Assembly: GCA_045580815.1 (NCBI GenBank)
Contig: JAZNOL010000042.1
Location: 1 to 35,014, forward strand
Direction of reading: 5' to 3'
Length of the DNA stretch: 35,014 nucleotides
Source of the DNA: JAZNOL01 sp045580815
GTDB lineage: Bacteria > Bacillota > Clostridia > RUG12999
Made by a program: the position numbers and the translations under genes. The notes under the pieces are model-generated. The model did no database searches. It was not told the origin of the DNA and saw only the letters and a list, made by a program, of their open reading frames with translations. Positions 14,913 through 23,299 of the stretch are shown piece after piece (position 1 is the stretch's first letter; every line of letters starts with the position of its first letter).

Positions 14913-16649
14913 TTAATATTTGCTGCGTGCTGTATAGTGAGTATGAAGCAGGTCATGAGCCTTGTGGCTGCCCGGTTTTTCAAGATACTCATCATAAAGA
15001 GCTGTGATAGCCGGGTTTTTGTGTGACTGTCTTACGGGCAGGTTTTCGTCTTCGATATAAAGAGCTTTTGCTCTTTCAGCTTTAACGTCAACTTCTGCAT
15101 AAGTTTTTGAGTCAACAATAGGCTGACCGCCGCCGCATACGCAACCGCCGGGACAAGCCATGATTTCGATAAATGCATAGCTTGCATCGCCTGCTTTGAT
15201 AGCGTCGAGAACTTTTCTTGCGTTAGCAAGGCCGTTTACTGCCGCAACCTTAACATCGCCGAGACCGTCGATGCTTACTGTTGCTTCTTTTATGCCGGCT
15301 GTTCCGCGGACTGCTTCAAATTCAACTTTATCAAGAGGTTTGTTTTCAACAATTTCTTTAACTGTACGGAGTGCTGCTTCCATAACGCCGCCTGTTGCGC
15401 CGAAGATAACGCCTGCACCTGAACCGATGCCAAAGGGATTGTCAAATTCTTCGTCTGCAAGATTTGCAAAGTCAAGACCAACTTCTTTAATCATTTTTGC
15501 AAGCTCACGAGTTGTGATAACTGCATCAACGTCCATGTTGCCGCCAACGTTCATTTCGTCACGCTGTGACTCAAATTTCTTTGAGCTACAGGGCATTACG
15601 GAAACAACATAAATGTCTTTGGGGTCGATGTTGTTCTTTTCTGCATAGTATGATTTCAGAACTGCACCAAACATCTGGTGAGGTGATTTACAGCTTGAAA
15701 GGTTCGGGATAAATTCAGGATAGTAATGTTCGCAGAATTTAATCCAGCCGGGTGAACATGATGTAATCATCGGGAGTGTTCCGCCGTTTTTAACTCTTTC
15801 AAGAAGCTCTGTGCCTTCTTCCATAATTGTAAGGTCAGCGGCAAAGTCTGTATCAAAAACTTTGTCAAAGCCCAGGTGTTTGAGGGCTGCAACCATTTTG
15901 CCTGTTACGGGAGTACCCATAGCAATGCCGAATTCTTCGCCGATAGCTGCTCTTACAGCAGGAGCTGTCTGAACGATAACGTGTTTTGAGCTGTCATCAA
16001 TAGCTGCCCACACTTTGTCGATTTCGCTGTTTTCATACAATGCACCAACAGGACAAACGTTGATACACTGACCGCAGTTTACGCAGGCACTTTCGCCAAG
16101 GCTTGCATCAAATGCACAGCCGATGCGTGTTTCAAAACCACGGTTTGCCGCACCGATAACAGAAACAGTCTGAACATCGTTACATACGGCAACACATCTG
16201 CGGCAAAGCACACATTTGTTGTTATCTCTTACAATCGAGGGAGAAACTCTGTCTACTTCGTGCTCGATGTTTTCGCCTTCGTAGGGAATATCTCCGATAC
16301 CGAGCTCTTCAGCAAGTGTCTGAAGCTCACAGTTACGGTTTCTTACACAGGTGAGACATTTTCTTTCGTGGTTAGAAAGAATAAGTTCAACTGTAGCTTT
16401 TCTTGCTTTTCTTACTTTAGGTGTGTTTGTGAGAACCTCCATACCTTCGGAAACGGGGTAAACACAAGCTGCCTGAACGTTTCTTACGCCTACAACCTCA
16501 ACAACGCACACACGGCAAGCGCCGATTTCGTTAATACCTTTGAGGTAGCAGAGCGTGGGGATTTTTATACCGGCAATTTTAGCGGCTTCAAGTACAGTAG
16601 AGCCTTCCGGAACCTGAACGCTTTTGCCGTCAATTTTTATGTTAAGCAT
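14913..16649 (-). CDS. hydA: NADH-dependent [FeFe] hydrogenase catalytic subunit (group A6 type, HydA)
   Basis: 578 aa. Cofactor sites in order: plant-type [2Fe-2S] (C34, C45, C48, C62), His-ligated [4Fe-4S] (H94, C98, C101, C107), two ferredoxin-type [4Fe-4S] (C146-C156; C189-C199), then the H-cluster domain with TSCSPGW (296-302), MPCSSKKFE (352-360) and EIMACPGGCVCGGGQP (about 495-510). The Ser in TSCSPGW replaces the second Cys of the classic TSCCPxW motif, as is usual in the NADH-linked trimeric enzymes. It produces or consumes H2 in the cytosol with HydB and HydC, probably coupling NADH and reduced ferredoxin (electron bifurcation/confurcation, known for the family). AAGGAGG precedes the start, 17 bp after hydB. 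The maturases HydEFG are not in the window. Confidence 0.95.
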   Translation of the reverse strand: MLNIKIDGKSVQVPEGSTVLEAAKIAGIKIPTLCYLKGINEIGACRVCVVEVVGVRNVQAACVYPVSEGMEVLTNTPKVRKARKATVELILSNHERKCLTCVRNRNCELQTLAEELGIGDIPYEGENIEHEVDRVSPSIVRDNNKCVLCRRCVAVCNDVQTVSVIGAANRGFETRIGCAFDASLGESACVNCGQCINVCPVGALYENSEIDKVWAAIDDSSKHVIVQTAPAVRAAIGEEFGIAMGTPVTGKMVAALKHLGFDKVFDTDFAADLTIMEEGTELLERVKNGGTLPMITSCSPGWIKFCEHYYPEFIPNLSSCKSPHQMFGAVLKSYYAEKNNIDPKDIYVVSVMPCSSKKFESQRDEMNVGGNMDVDAVITTRELAKMIKEVGLDFANLADEEFDNPFGIGSGAGVIFGATGGVMEAALRTVKEIVENKPLDKVEFEAVRGTAGIKEATVSIDGLGDVKVAAVNGLANARKVLDAIKAGDASYAFIEIMACPGGCVCGGGQPIVDSKTYAEVDVKAERAKALYIEDENLPVRQSHKNPAITALYDEYLEKPGSHKAHDLLHTHYTARSKY

Positions 16650-16666
16650 TTAATTTTTCCTCCTTA

Positions 16667-18466
16667 TTACTCTACTATGATTGCGTCAAATTTACATGTG
16701 TCTTTACATACTCCGCATTTTACGCACTTATCGGAATCAATTGTATAGGGCGATTTGATTTCGCCGGAAATTGCACCAACAGGACATTTTCTTGCACAGG
16801 CACTACAGCCTTTACATTTGTCTGCAACGATTTTGTAGCGGAGAAGTGATTTACAAACGCCGGCAGGACATTTTTTGTCAACAACGTGCGCAACATATTC
16901 ATCTCTGAAGTAACGCAGTGTGCTGAGAACCGGGTACGGAGCTGACTGACCGAGACCGCAAAGTGAAGAAGCTTTAATGTTTTCAGCAAGCTCTTCAAGT
17001 TTGTCAAGGTCTTCAAGAGTTCCTTTACCTTTTGTGATTTTATCAAGAATTTCATAAAGGCGTTTTGTACCGATACGGCAGGGAGCACATTTACCGCAGG
17101 ATTCATCAACAGTAAATTCAAGGAAGAATTTAGCGATGTCAACCATACAGTTGTCTTCGTCCATAACGATAAGACCGCCTGAACCCATCATTGAACCAAT
17201 GTTCATGAGAGAATCGTAGTCGATAGGTGTGTCGAGGTGAGTTGCAGGGATACATCCGCCTGAAGGTCCACCGGTCTGAGCAGCTTTGAATTTTTTGCCG
17301 TTGGGAATGCCGCCGCCGATTTCTTCAACGATTTCACGCAGTGTTGTACCCATGGGAACTTCAACAAGACCTGTGTTGTTGATTTTGCCACCGAGCGCAA
17401 ATACTTTTGTACCTTTGCTCTTTTCGGTACCAATCTGCTGGAACCATTCTGCACCGTTGTTTATGATAACAGGAATGTTTGCATAAGTTTCAACGTTGTT
17501 AAGAAGTGTAGGTTTAGCAAAGAGACCTTTTACAGCCGGGCACGGAGGACGGGGACGGGGTTCGCCACGTTTACCCTCGGTTGAGTTCATAAGAGCTGGT
17601 TCCTCACCACACACGGACGCACCTGCGCCAAGACGGATTTCAAGGTCAAAGTTGAAACCTGTATCAAAAATATTTTCACCAAGGAGACCAAGTTCTTTAG
17701 CCTGGTCAATAGCAATCTGGAGACGGTTAACCGCAATGGGATACTCTGCACGGATGTAGATATAACCCTGGTCAGCACCTACTGCGTAAGCCGCAATTGC
17801 CATAGCTTCAATAACTGTGTGGGGGTCACCCTCAAGAATTGAACGGTCCATGAATGCACCCGGGTCGCCCTCGTCGGCGTTACATGCAACAAATTTTTTG
17901 TCGCCCTGTGCATTTGCTGTGAACATCCATTTCATACCTGTTGAGAAGCCTGCACCGCCACGGCCGCGAAGACCTGATGCTTTAACCTCTTCAATAACCT
18001 GCTCGGGTGTCATTTCTGTAAGAACCTTACCGAGCGCTGTGTATGCACCTGCACCAATAGATTCGTTAATATCTTCAGGGTCGATAACACCACAGTTACG
18101 GAGTGCTATACGCTGCTGTTTTTTGTAGAAATCAACTTCGTTGAGTGATTTGATTGTATCGCTGTCTTCAATAACTGTTTCAGTGTAAAGAAGACGTTTT
18201 ACGATACGGCCTTTAAGGATGTGTTCGGAAACGATTTCTGCAACGTCCTCTTTTTGAACCATGCTGTAGAATGCACCCTCGGGATACACAACAACAACAG
18301 GACCCAATGCACAAAGACCGAAACAACCTGTTTTTACAACTTTAACCTCATCGGTCAAAGCATTTTTTTCAAGTTCTTTTTCAAATTCTTCTTTTATGCT
18401 TTCGCTACCTGAAGATGTACAACCGGTACCGCCGCATACAAGAATATGTGACCTGTATAACTGCAT
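16667..18466 (-). CDS. hydB: NADH-dependent hydrogenase subunit B (NuoF-like flavoprotein)
   Basis: 599 aa FMN- and NADH-binding subunit. Domains in order: N-terminal thioredoxin-like [2Fe-2S] (C11, C16, C48, C52); NuoF core with GRGGAGFSTGMKW (NADH/FMN loop) and CNADEGDPGAFMDR; the [4Fe-4S] motif SCGKCAPCRIG with a later Cys in SSLCGLGQSAP; and a C-terminal 2x[4Fe-4S] ferredoxin (CKGCSACARKCPVGAI and CVKCGVCKDTCKF). This is the standard layout of HydB in trimeric bifurcating hydrogenases, where it takes electrons from NADH and exchanges with ferredoxin. It lies 17 bp before hydA and 18 bp after the small [2Fe-2S] protein gene. Confidence 0.95.
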   Translation of the reverse strand: MQLYRSHILVCGGTGCTSSGSESIKEEFEKELEKNALTDEVKVVKTGCFGLCALGPVVVVYPEGAFYSMVQKEDVAEIVSEHILKGRIVKRLLYTETVIEDSDTIKSLNEVDFYKKQQRIALRNCGVIDPEDINESIGAGAYTALGKVLTEMTPEQVIEEVKASGLRGRGGAGFSTGMKWMFTANAQGDKKFVACNADEGDPGAFMDRSILEGDPHTVIEAMAIAAYAVGADQGYIYIRAEYPIAVNRLQIAIDQAKELGLLGENIFDTGFNFDLEIRLGAGASVCGEEPALMNSTEGKRGEPRPRPPCPAVKGLFAKPTLLNNVETYANIPVIINNGAEWFQQIGTEKSKGTKVFALGGKINNTGLVEVPMGTTLREIVEEIGGGIPNGKKFKAAQTGGPSGGCIPATHLDTPIDYDSLMNIGSMMGSGGLIVMDEDNCMVDIAKFFLEFTVDESCGKCAPCRIGTKRLYEILDKITKGKGTLEDLDKLEELAENIKASSLCGLGQSAPYPVLSTLRYFRDEYVAHVVDKKCPAGVCKSLLRYKIVADKCKGCSACARKCPVGAISGEIKSPYTIDSDKCVKCGVCKDTCKFDAIIVE

Positions 18467-18484
18467 TTAAAATTCCTCCTAAAA

Positions 18485-18853
18485 TTATTCGGCTGCGCCT
18501 ATAGTATATTCTGTTACTACTTTGCCGTTTACGATATGTTCGTTAATAACACGCACCGCTTTTTCGGGTGTCATTTTAACATAGGTAACTTTTTCCTGAC
18601 CGGGAACAGTAACCTCAACAAGGGGTTCAAGACGGCACATGCCGATGCAACCTGTCTGTGCAATTGAAACATGGTTGAGATTTCTTTTTTCAGCCTCATC
18701 CATAAGTGCTGCAAGAACGGGACGTGCACCTGCCGCAATACCGCAGGTAGCCATGCCTACAACGATTCTTGTTGCAGCTTCGCCGTCTGTTCTTGAAGAT
18801 ATATTCTGCTGTGCAGCTTCTCTGATTTTTGCAAGTTCAGCAAGACTTTTCAT
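18485..18853 (-). CDS. Thioredoxin-like [2Fe-2S] ferredoxin-domain protein of the hydrogenase operon
   Basis: 122 aa, matching the short ferredoxin-like protein often encoded just before hydB in clostridial hydrogenase operons. The fold is the NuoE/[2Fe-2S] thioredoxin type, with CIGMC (C69, C73) and an N-terminal helix. Aligned by eye with the N-terminal domain of the neighbouring HydB, the first ligand position of the CxxxxC motif is Val32 and only Cys37 remains (TCGIAAGA). Just three of the four usual Cys ligands are therefore present. It may bind the cluster with a non-Cys ligand or play a structural role. It sits 20 bp downstream of the Gfo/Idh/MocA gene. Confidence 0.85.
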   Translation of the reverse strand: MKSLAELAKIREAAQQNISSRTDGEAATRIVVGMATCGIAAGARPVLAALMDEAEKRNLNHVSIAQTGCIGMCRLEPLVEVTVPGQEKVTYVKMTPEKAVRVINEHIVNGKVVTEYTIGAAE

Positions 18854-18873
18854 AAATATCTATCCTTTCTGAA

Positions 18874-20031
18874 TTATATTTCGGGAATTTCAATTTCAAT
18901 TTCGCGGCCTTTTGCCATTGATTTGGCAATACCGTCGATAATTGCCTGGTTGATGATGATTTCTTTTGAAGAAATCGGTGGTTCGCCGCCCTCTTTGATT
19001 GCATCAAGGAACGAACGTACTTTATTATAGAAGCATCCTTCGCTGTTATCTGTCAGCTTCGGAATAACTGTTTCAACTCTTTCGCCTGCAACGTCATGAT
19101 AAATAATCATGGGTTTGTCAAGAGAGCCGTTCCAGCATTCTGTTGACGGAATACGCAGACCGCCTTTTGTACCCAGAATAATTGTATCTCCGGGAGTATC
19201 CATGTGCATAGCCCATGAAATTCTGAAGTCGAGGATTATGTCGCCTTCAAGACGTACAAATGCCGCCGCAAAATCGTCAACGCCGAAAACATCAGCATAT
19301 TCGGGATGTGTGGGATAATAATCGGGATTTTTACCGAAGAAATCGCTTGTGTAACCTGAAACGGTTATGGGCTTCGGATATCCGATTGCATCAAGCACCA
19401 TGTCAAGCGAATAACAGCCGATGTCACCCAGCGCACCTATACAGCCTGTGTTTTTGTCGATAAAGGTTGTACCAAAAGGTGTGGGAATACCGTGACGTCT
19501 GCCGCCGCCTGTCTGGATATAATAAATTTTGCCAAGCTCACCGCTGCGTACAATCTTTTTAAGCAGTTTCATGTTGGGGTCAAAACGGGGCTGGAAGCCG
19601 ATAGACAGCACCTTGCCGCTTGCTTTTTCTGCTTTTCTGATTTCAACCGCTTCTTCAAGAGTAACACACATTGGTTTTTCAAGAAGAACGTTAACGCCCT
19701 TGTTAAGAGCATAAATTGTACATTCGGCATGAGTTGCGTTGTATGTGCACACACTTACTGCGTCAAGCTCAACGTTGTCAAGCATATCTTTGTGACTTAA
19801 AAATGTCTGAACATTTTCAACACCGAACTGTTTGAAAAATGCATCTGCTTTACCGGGAACAAGGTCAGCACCCGCAACAATTTCAACGTCGGGCATTTTT
19901 TTGTACTGCTCAATATGCGCTTCAGCAATCCAGCCTGTACCGATAATACCTACACGAAGTTTTTTTGATGCGTCAATAGCTTTTGCTTCGCCGGTTTCAT
20001 TTTTAAATTTATCAAGAACATTTTCTGCCAT
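18874..20031 (-). CDS. Gfo/Idh/MocA family NAD(P)-dependent oxidoreductase
   Basis: About 385 aa. N-terminal Rossmann fold with LRVGIIGTGWIAEAH (GxGxxA-type dinucleotide loop) and the family signature LLEKPMCVTLEEA (EKP motif); the C-terminal alpha/beta domain has GCIGALGDIGCYSLDMVL, the GDxGxH-like region where Cys replaces the usual His. Family members oxidise sugars, inositols or related alcohols; the substrate cannot be read here. The start is ATG 20031 with AAAGGAG 7-8 nt upstream, 23 bp after the HATPase stop; the longer frame from TTG 20058 is unlikely. It lies inside the hydrogenase operon, between the HATPase and [2Fe-2S] genes, where such a gene is not normally found. Confidence 0.9.
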   Translation of the reverse strand: MAENVLDKFKNETGEAKAIDASKKLRVGIIGTGWIAEAHIEQYKKMPDVEIVAGADLVPGKADAFFKQFGVENVQTFLSHKDMLDNVELDAVSVCTYNATHAECTIYALNKGVNVLLEKPMCVTLEEAVEIRKAEKASGKVLSIGFQPRFDPNMKLLKKIVRSGELGKIYYIQTGGGRRHGIPTPFGTTFIDKNTGCIGALGDIGCYSLDMVLDAIGYPKPITVSGYTSDFFGKNPDYYPTHPEYADVFGVDDFAAAFVRLEGDIILDFRISWAMHMDTPGDTIILGTKGGLRIPSTECWNGSLDKPMIIYHDVAGERVETVIPKLTDNSEGCFYNKVRSFLDAIKEGGEPPISSKEIIINQAIIDGIAKSMAKGREIEIEIPEI

Positions 20032-20054
20032 TTTTATGTCTCCTTTTTTATGCC

Positions 20055-20606
20055 TCAAAAAAGTTTGGCATTTATTTCGTTTAAACCTTCATTTACATAA
20101 TCGCGAATCCATGCAAGCACACTCATGTTTGAAAGCGGCACATCCTGCATAATTTCACGTATCTGTCTTGTGTCAAGCACGTGCTCGCCGTCATCGGTGC
20201 AGTGCCTGTAAACAAAATCTATTTTATCGTTCATTGACACAAGATTAACCATCGTTTCAGCCATATCACCGATAGGAGACCGGTCAATATGCCCGTGCTG
20301 CATAACCGCCGTTATTTTTGTGCCCGCGCCCTGCTTTGTTTCAAGGGACAAATCGCCCCCTGCCTGCACAGCGGCAAGTTTAAAAAGCGGAATACCCATA
20401 CCAACCTTGCGTGTTGTGCGTGTGGTGGTAAAGGGGTCGGTGACATTTTTTGCAAACTCCTCGCTCATGCCGCAACCGTTGTCAATAACCGAAATTTCAA
20501 GGCTGTCATTGCTGATGCTTTCTTTAATTTCAATTGTGACAAGGTTTGCCCCGGCAGAAATTGAGTTCTGCGCAATGTCAAGAATATGCAGTGAAAGTTC
20601 TTTCAT
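20055..20606 (-). CDS. HATPase-domain ATP-binding protein of the hydrogenase operon
   Basis: 183 aa GHKL-type ATPase without a histidine-kinase phosphoacceptor domain. The N box is ILDIAQNSISAGA (residues about 9-20), G1 is DNGCGM, and G2 is GMGIPLFKLAAVQAGG followed by GTKITAVMQ. A C-terminal stretch of about 60 residues is unassigned. Such short ATPases accompany HydC and HydB genes in clostridial NADH-hydrogenase operons; whether they act as serine/protein kinases or in assembly is not known. It starts 2 bp after hydC. Confidence 0.88.
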   Translation of the reverse strand: MKELSLHILDIAQNSISAGANLVTIEIKESISNDSLEISVIDNGCGMSEEFAKNVTDPFTTTRTTRKVGMGIPLFKLAAVQAGGDLSLETKQGAGTKITAVMQHGHIDRSPIGDMAETMVNLVSMNDKIDFVYRHCTDDGEHVLDTRQIREIMQDVPLSNMSVLAWIRDYVNEGLNEINAKLF

Positions 20607-20608
20607 AA

Positions 20609-21103
20609 TCAGTTCATGTATTTGTCGAGCAAACCGTCAACATCGTCAACTGTGAGTTTGCCGTAAACCTCGCCGTTTACTGTCAAAACGGGAGCAAGAC
20701 CGCAAGCACCGATGCAACGTGTTGCTTCGATTGAATATTTGCCGTCGGGTGTGCAGCCGCCAACCTCGCAGCCGACTCTTTCTTTGATTTTGTCAAGAAT
20801 GTCGCCGGAGCCTTTTACATAGCAGGCTGTACCAAGACAGACAGCAATTTCATATTCACCCTTGGGAGTAAGTGAAAACTGTGTGTAAAATGTAACTACA
20901 CCGTAAACCTCTGCAAGAGAGATGCCAAGACCGTCTGCGATTATTTTCTGTACTTCAATAGGGAGATAACCGTAGATGCCCTGTGCTTTGTGCAGTATCG
21001 GGATGAGAGCGCCCTCGGTGTCTTTGAGTTCATCAATGACAGCGAGAAGCTGTTTTTCCTGTTCAGGAGTGCCCTTGAACGCAGGAATGTTTTTTGATGC
21101 CAT
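20609..21103 (-). CDS. hydC: NADH-dependent hydrogenase subunit C (NuoE-like, [2Fe-2S])
   Basis: 164 aa, the 24-kDa complex I-type subunit. The thioredoxin-like [2Fe-2S] domain has C89, C94, C130 and C134 (CLGTAC, CIGAC); the N-terminal helical half includes LPIEVQKIIADGLGISLAEVYGVVTFYTQF, the family hallmark. It completes the HydABC trimer by relaying electrons between HydB and HydA. AGGAGG precedes the ATG at good spacing. It is the first gene after the promoter at 21188-21216. Confidence 0.95.
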   Translation of the reverse strand: MASKNIPAFKGTPEQEKQLLAVIDELKDTEGALIPILHKAQGIYGYLPIEVQKIIADGLGISLAEVYGVVTFYTQFSLTPKGEYEIAVCLGTACYVKGSGDILDKIKERVGCEVGGCTPDGKYSIEATRCIGACGLAPVLTVNGEVYGKLTVDDVDGLLDKYMN

Positions 21104-21131
21104 TTTTAAATCCTCCTGTTGCTTTATTATT

Positions 21132-21216
21132 CGTTTTCCAAAGAGGAAAACGATATTGCATTTATTATATAAAATACATACATATACATTATAACATTTA
21201 TTTAATTAAATTTCCA
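21132..21216 (-). promoter_or_regulatory. hyd operon promoter and leader dyad
   Basis: Minus strand TGGAAA (21211-21216), 17 bp, TATAAT (21188-21193): good -10, weak -35, which suggests an activator or other regulation. Downstream lies a perfect dyad CGTTTTCC/GGAAAACG (21132-21139 with 21145-21152), either an operator or a leader-RNA hairpin. It does not match the Rex consensus (TTGTTAA-N4-TTAACAA). Confidence 0.55.
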
Positions 21217-21223
21217 GTAAATA

Positions 21224-21952
21224 TTAAAAAAAGATTGAGAAATTTTTAACAAAATCCAAAAAACTTTTTGTGGACTTTCCACAAATTTCGATAAAATTCT
21301 CCCTTTCTGCAATATCTTGCAGGTAATGGGCGTCGGAATTTTGCAAAATATTATAATTATGAAAAAGTTTTTTGTCGTTAGCAAACTGTCTTGCCGTTGG
21401 TTTTTTTGATATTTCGAGCGTGGCAAAGCTGCATTCCGGCGGAATATAACCAAGATTTGAAAAAACGCTGTATGCACTTTTGTCAACGTGTGCCGGCACG
21501 CACACTCCGCCAAACTTCGGCACGATTTCAGAAGCATCCTGAAATGAAAGTGTGGTTGCCACCGTCAAAAGATTTTCAAGTTCTGTAACAATGGAATCGT
21601 TTTCATCCATAACATACTGATTTCCAAAAATATCAATACGGTTTTTTATTTTAGGAAGATACTTTTTCTCGAGCTCGTCTCCAAGCTCAAGTGCCCCCTC
21701 CACTGTTTCAAAATACGCCACCATGTGAATTTCTTCGCTTGTTTCAATCTCCATGCCGGGGATAAACAAAATGCCCAGTTCATCGGCAATTTTTTTTGCG
21801 GCAGGCAGATTTTTTGCGCAGTTGTGGTCAGTCAGCGCAATCATGTCAAGCTGTTTTAAATATGCCATGTTAACAAGGTTGTTCGGCGTCATGTCATTGT
21901 CACCGCAGGGCGACAGCGCCGAATGCATGTGTAAATCGTAATAAAGCTGCAT
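21224..21952 (-). CDS. PHP-domain metal-dependent phosphoesterase
   Basis: 242 aa. PHP metal-binding motifs: DLHMHSALSPCGDN (HxH, residues 7-10), ALTDHN (about 40-45), an Asp/Glu in PGMEIETSEEIHM, PAHVDKS, and the terminal NSDAHYL. It is a stand-alone PHP protein of the YciV/TrpH-like kind; substrates of such enzymes are nucleotides or phosphate esters, not predictable here. PHP genes of this type commonly precede clostridial hydrogenase operons. It has its own promoter and is separated from hydC by 120 bp holding another promoter. It is not obviously the HisK histidinol phosphatase. Confidence 0.88.
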   Translation of the reverse strand: MQLYYDLHMHSALSPCGDNDMTPNNLVNMAYLKQLDMIALTDHNCAKNLPAAKKIADELGILFIPGMEIETSEEIHMVAYFETVEGALELGDELEKKYLPKIKNRIDIFGNQYVMDENDSIVTELENLLTVATTLSFQDASEIVPKFGGVCVPAHVDKSAYSVFSNLGYIPPECSFATLEISKKPTARQFANDKKLFHNYNILQNSDAHYLQDIAERENFIEICGKSTKSFLDFVKNFSIFF

Positions 21953-21999
21953 AAAAACGTCCTCACTTGAAGTGTTTTATCAAAATTCCGTATAATTCA

Positions 22000-22028
22000 A
22001 TTTTACTACAAATTTTCAAAAAAATCAA
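22000..22028 (-). promoter_or_regulatory. Promoter of the PHP-domain gene
   Basis: Minus strand TTGATT (22023-22028), 17 bp, TAAAAT (22000-22005), about 50 bp before the ATG. Confidence 0.6.
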
Positions 22029-22057
22029 TAGTAAGTTTGTGGTATAAATGTAAAAAA

Positions 22058-22098
22058 GCAAAAAGACATTTTCAAATTGCTTGAAAATGTCTTTTTGC
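22058..22098 (-). terminator. Terminator of the sigma/anti-sigma operon
   Basis: A perfect 18-bp stem (22058-22075 with 22081-22098) with a 5-nt loop, followed by a T-run on the minus strand. It starts 23 bp beyond the anti-sigma stop. Confidence 0.85.
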
Positions 22099-22120
22099 CG
22101 GGAAAAAGGAAACACGAAAT

Positions 22121-23299
22121 TTATTTAAGTGAGGTTGCAAGCAATGCTACTTCCGACTCGGATAATCCTACGGTATCAAGGAGGTATCCTTTATCTGAAT
22201 AATATACATAAGCGGCAAAAAGATTGTCGCCAAAGTTTTTTATAGCTGCATTTGAAGAAATTTGTGTTCCTCCGCTTGATAAAGAGATATTTTTAACATA
22301 AACTGCATCAGTGTAAAAGGTTAAGGTAACGGTTTTTTCACCTTCAGAATAAAAAACCGTGCACCCCGAATTGGTTACGTTACCTTCGGTATCGGTATAA
22401 ATATACGCATTTCCGCTTCGGTTTTGTTTCATGTTGCCTGGAAGAAATATGCCGGAAATATTAAATCCAAAATGAGAACAATATTCTTCTATACTCAACG
22501 ATTTGTATATTTCTTCAACAGAATCAGCTTCTGCATTGTCGTATGAAGAAGCCGACGGTGCATTTTTAGCATATATGGATTCTTCACGTGAGGCAGAACC
22601 TCCGCCGCTTACAGAGCCGCCTCCTCCGCCGTAACCGCCGCCTCCGGCAGAACCGCCGGTGCTGTCTGTCTCACAAATACGAGCATCTTCTGCGGCAGGT
22701 GGTAGATATTCGTCATAATCTGAGGGCGTATCAGCCGTTGAAGGAGATTCTTCAACAGTTTGTGGCGTATCACCGTAACTATCGGTAGATTCCTGCACAG
22801 AATCTTCTGAAACCGAAACATCGGGTTGTTGATTTGCGGCATTTTGCGTGTCTGTTTGCGATGTTTCCTGTGAAGAATAATCGTTATTCTCCGGTGCGGA
22901 TTCTTCCTGAACACTGTTGTTTGTGGTGTCGGGTTGATTTGATTTTTGCTTCTCGATTGCGATAGCTTCTGTATCAACGTCCGAAGATTGAGTCGTAATC
23001 CCTGCAGGAGAATCTTCCTGTGATGTTTGTGAATTACGGTGGTCTATGTAATTTACGGGTGTTTGAACAATGTTGTTTTTTGATGACATATATGACGAAA
23101 AAATGTTAGCTCCTGCCACTCCGATAACGAGTGCAGCGGCAATAAATCCGTATCGGTAAATGTTAAAAACGGGTTTCTTTTTTACATGCGTAACTGGATT
23201 AGTGTCAATATGCTTTGCCTGCTCCTTTAATGCTGCAAGTAACTCGCTGTTTACCGGAATGTCGTCGTTAGCCTGTCGGTAAATTTTATCAAACTTCAT
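22121..23299 (-). CDS. Transmembrane anti-sigma factor-like protein with long low-complexity linker
   Basis: 392 aa. Residues 1-45 form a small cytosolic helical segment (KIYRQANDDIPVNSELLAALKEQ) suited to binding the adjacent ECF sigma factor. One transmembrane helix lies at about 49-67. Residues about 75-265 are a disordered extracellular linker rich in Ser/Thr/Gln/Asp/Glu, ending with a Gly-rich patch (GGSAGGGGYGGGGGSVSGGG). The last 120 residues form a folded domain (SIEEYCSHFGFNISGIFLPG...) with a beta-rich look, not assigned to a family. ATG at 23299 follows AAAGGAGGAGG and overlaps the end of the sigma gene. The anti-sigma role rests on this layout and context; the sensor domain's signal is unknown. 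Confidence 0.75.
   Translation of the reverse strand: MKFDKIYRQANDDIPVNSELLAALKEQAKHIDTNPVTHVKKKPVFNIYRYGFIAAALVIGVAGANIFSSYMSSKNNIVQTPVNYIDHRNSQTSQEDSPAGITTQSSDVDTEAIAIEKQKSNQPDTTNNSVQEESAPENNDYSSQETSQTDTQNAANQQPDVSVSEDSVQESTDSYGDTPQTVEESPSTADTPSDYDEYLPPAAEDARICETDSTGGSAGGGGYGGGGGSVSGGGSASREESIYAKNAPSASSYDNAEADSVEEIYKSLSIEEYCSHFGFNISGIFLPGNMKQNRSGNAYIYTDTEGNVTNSGCTVFYSEGEKTVTLTFYTDAVYVKNISLSSGGTQISSNAAIKNFGDNLFAAYVYYSDKGYLLDTVGLSESEVALLATSLK

Noticed and set aside
21132..21152. Rex repressor site in the hydrogenase leader
   Set aside because: The dyad CGTTTTCC/GGAAAACG lacks the TTGTTAA half-sites of Rex operators.
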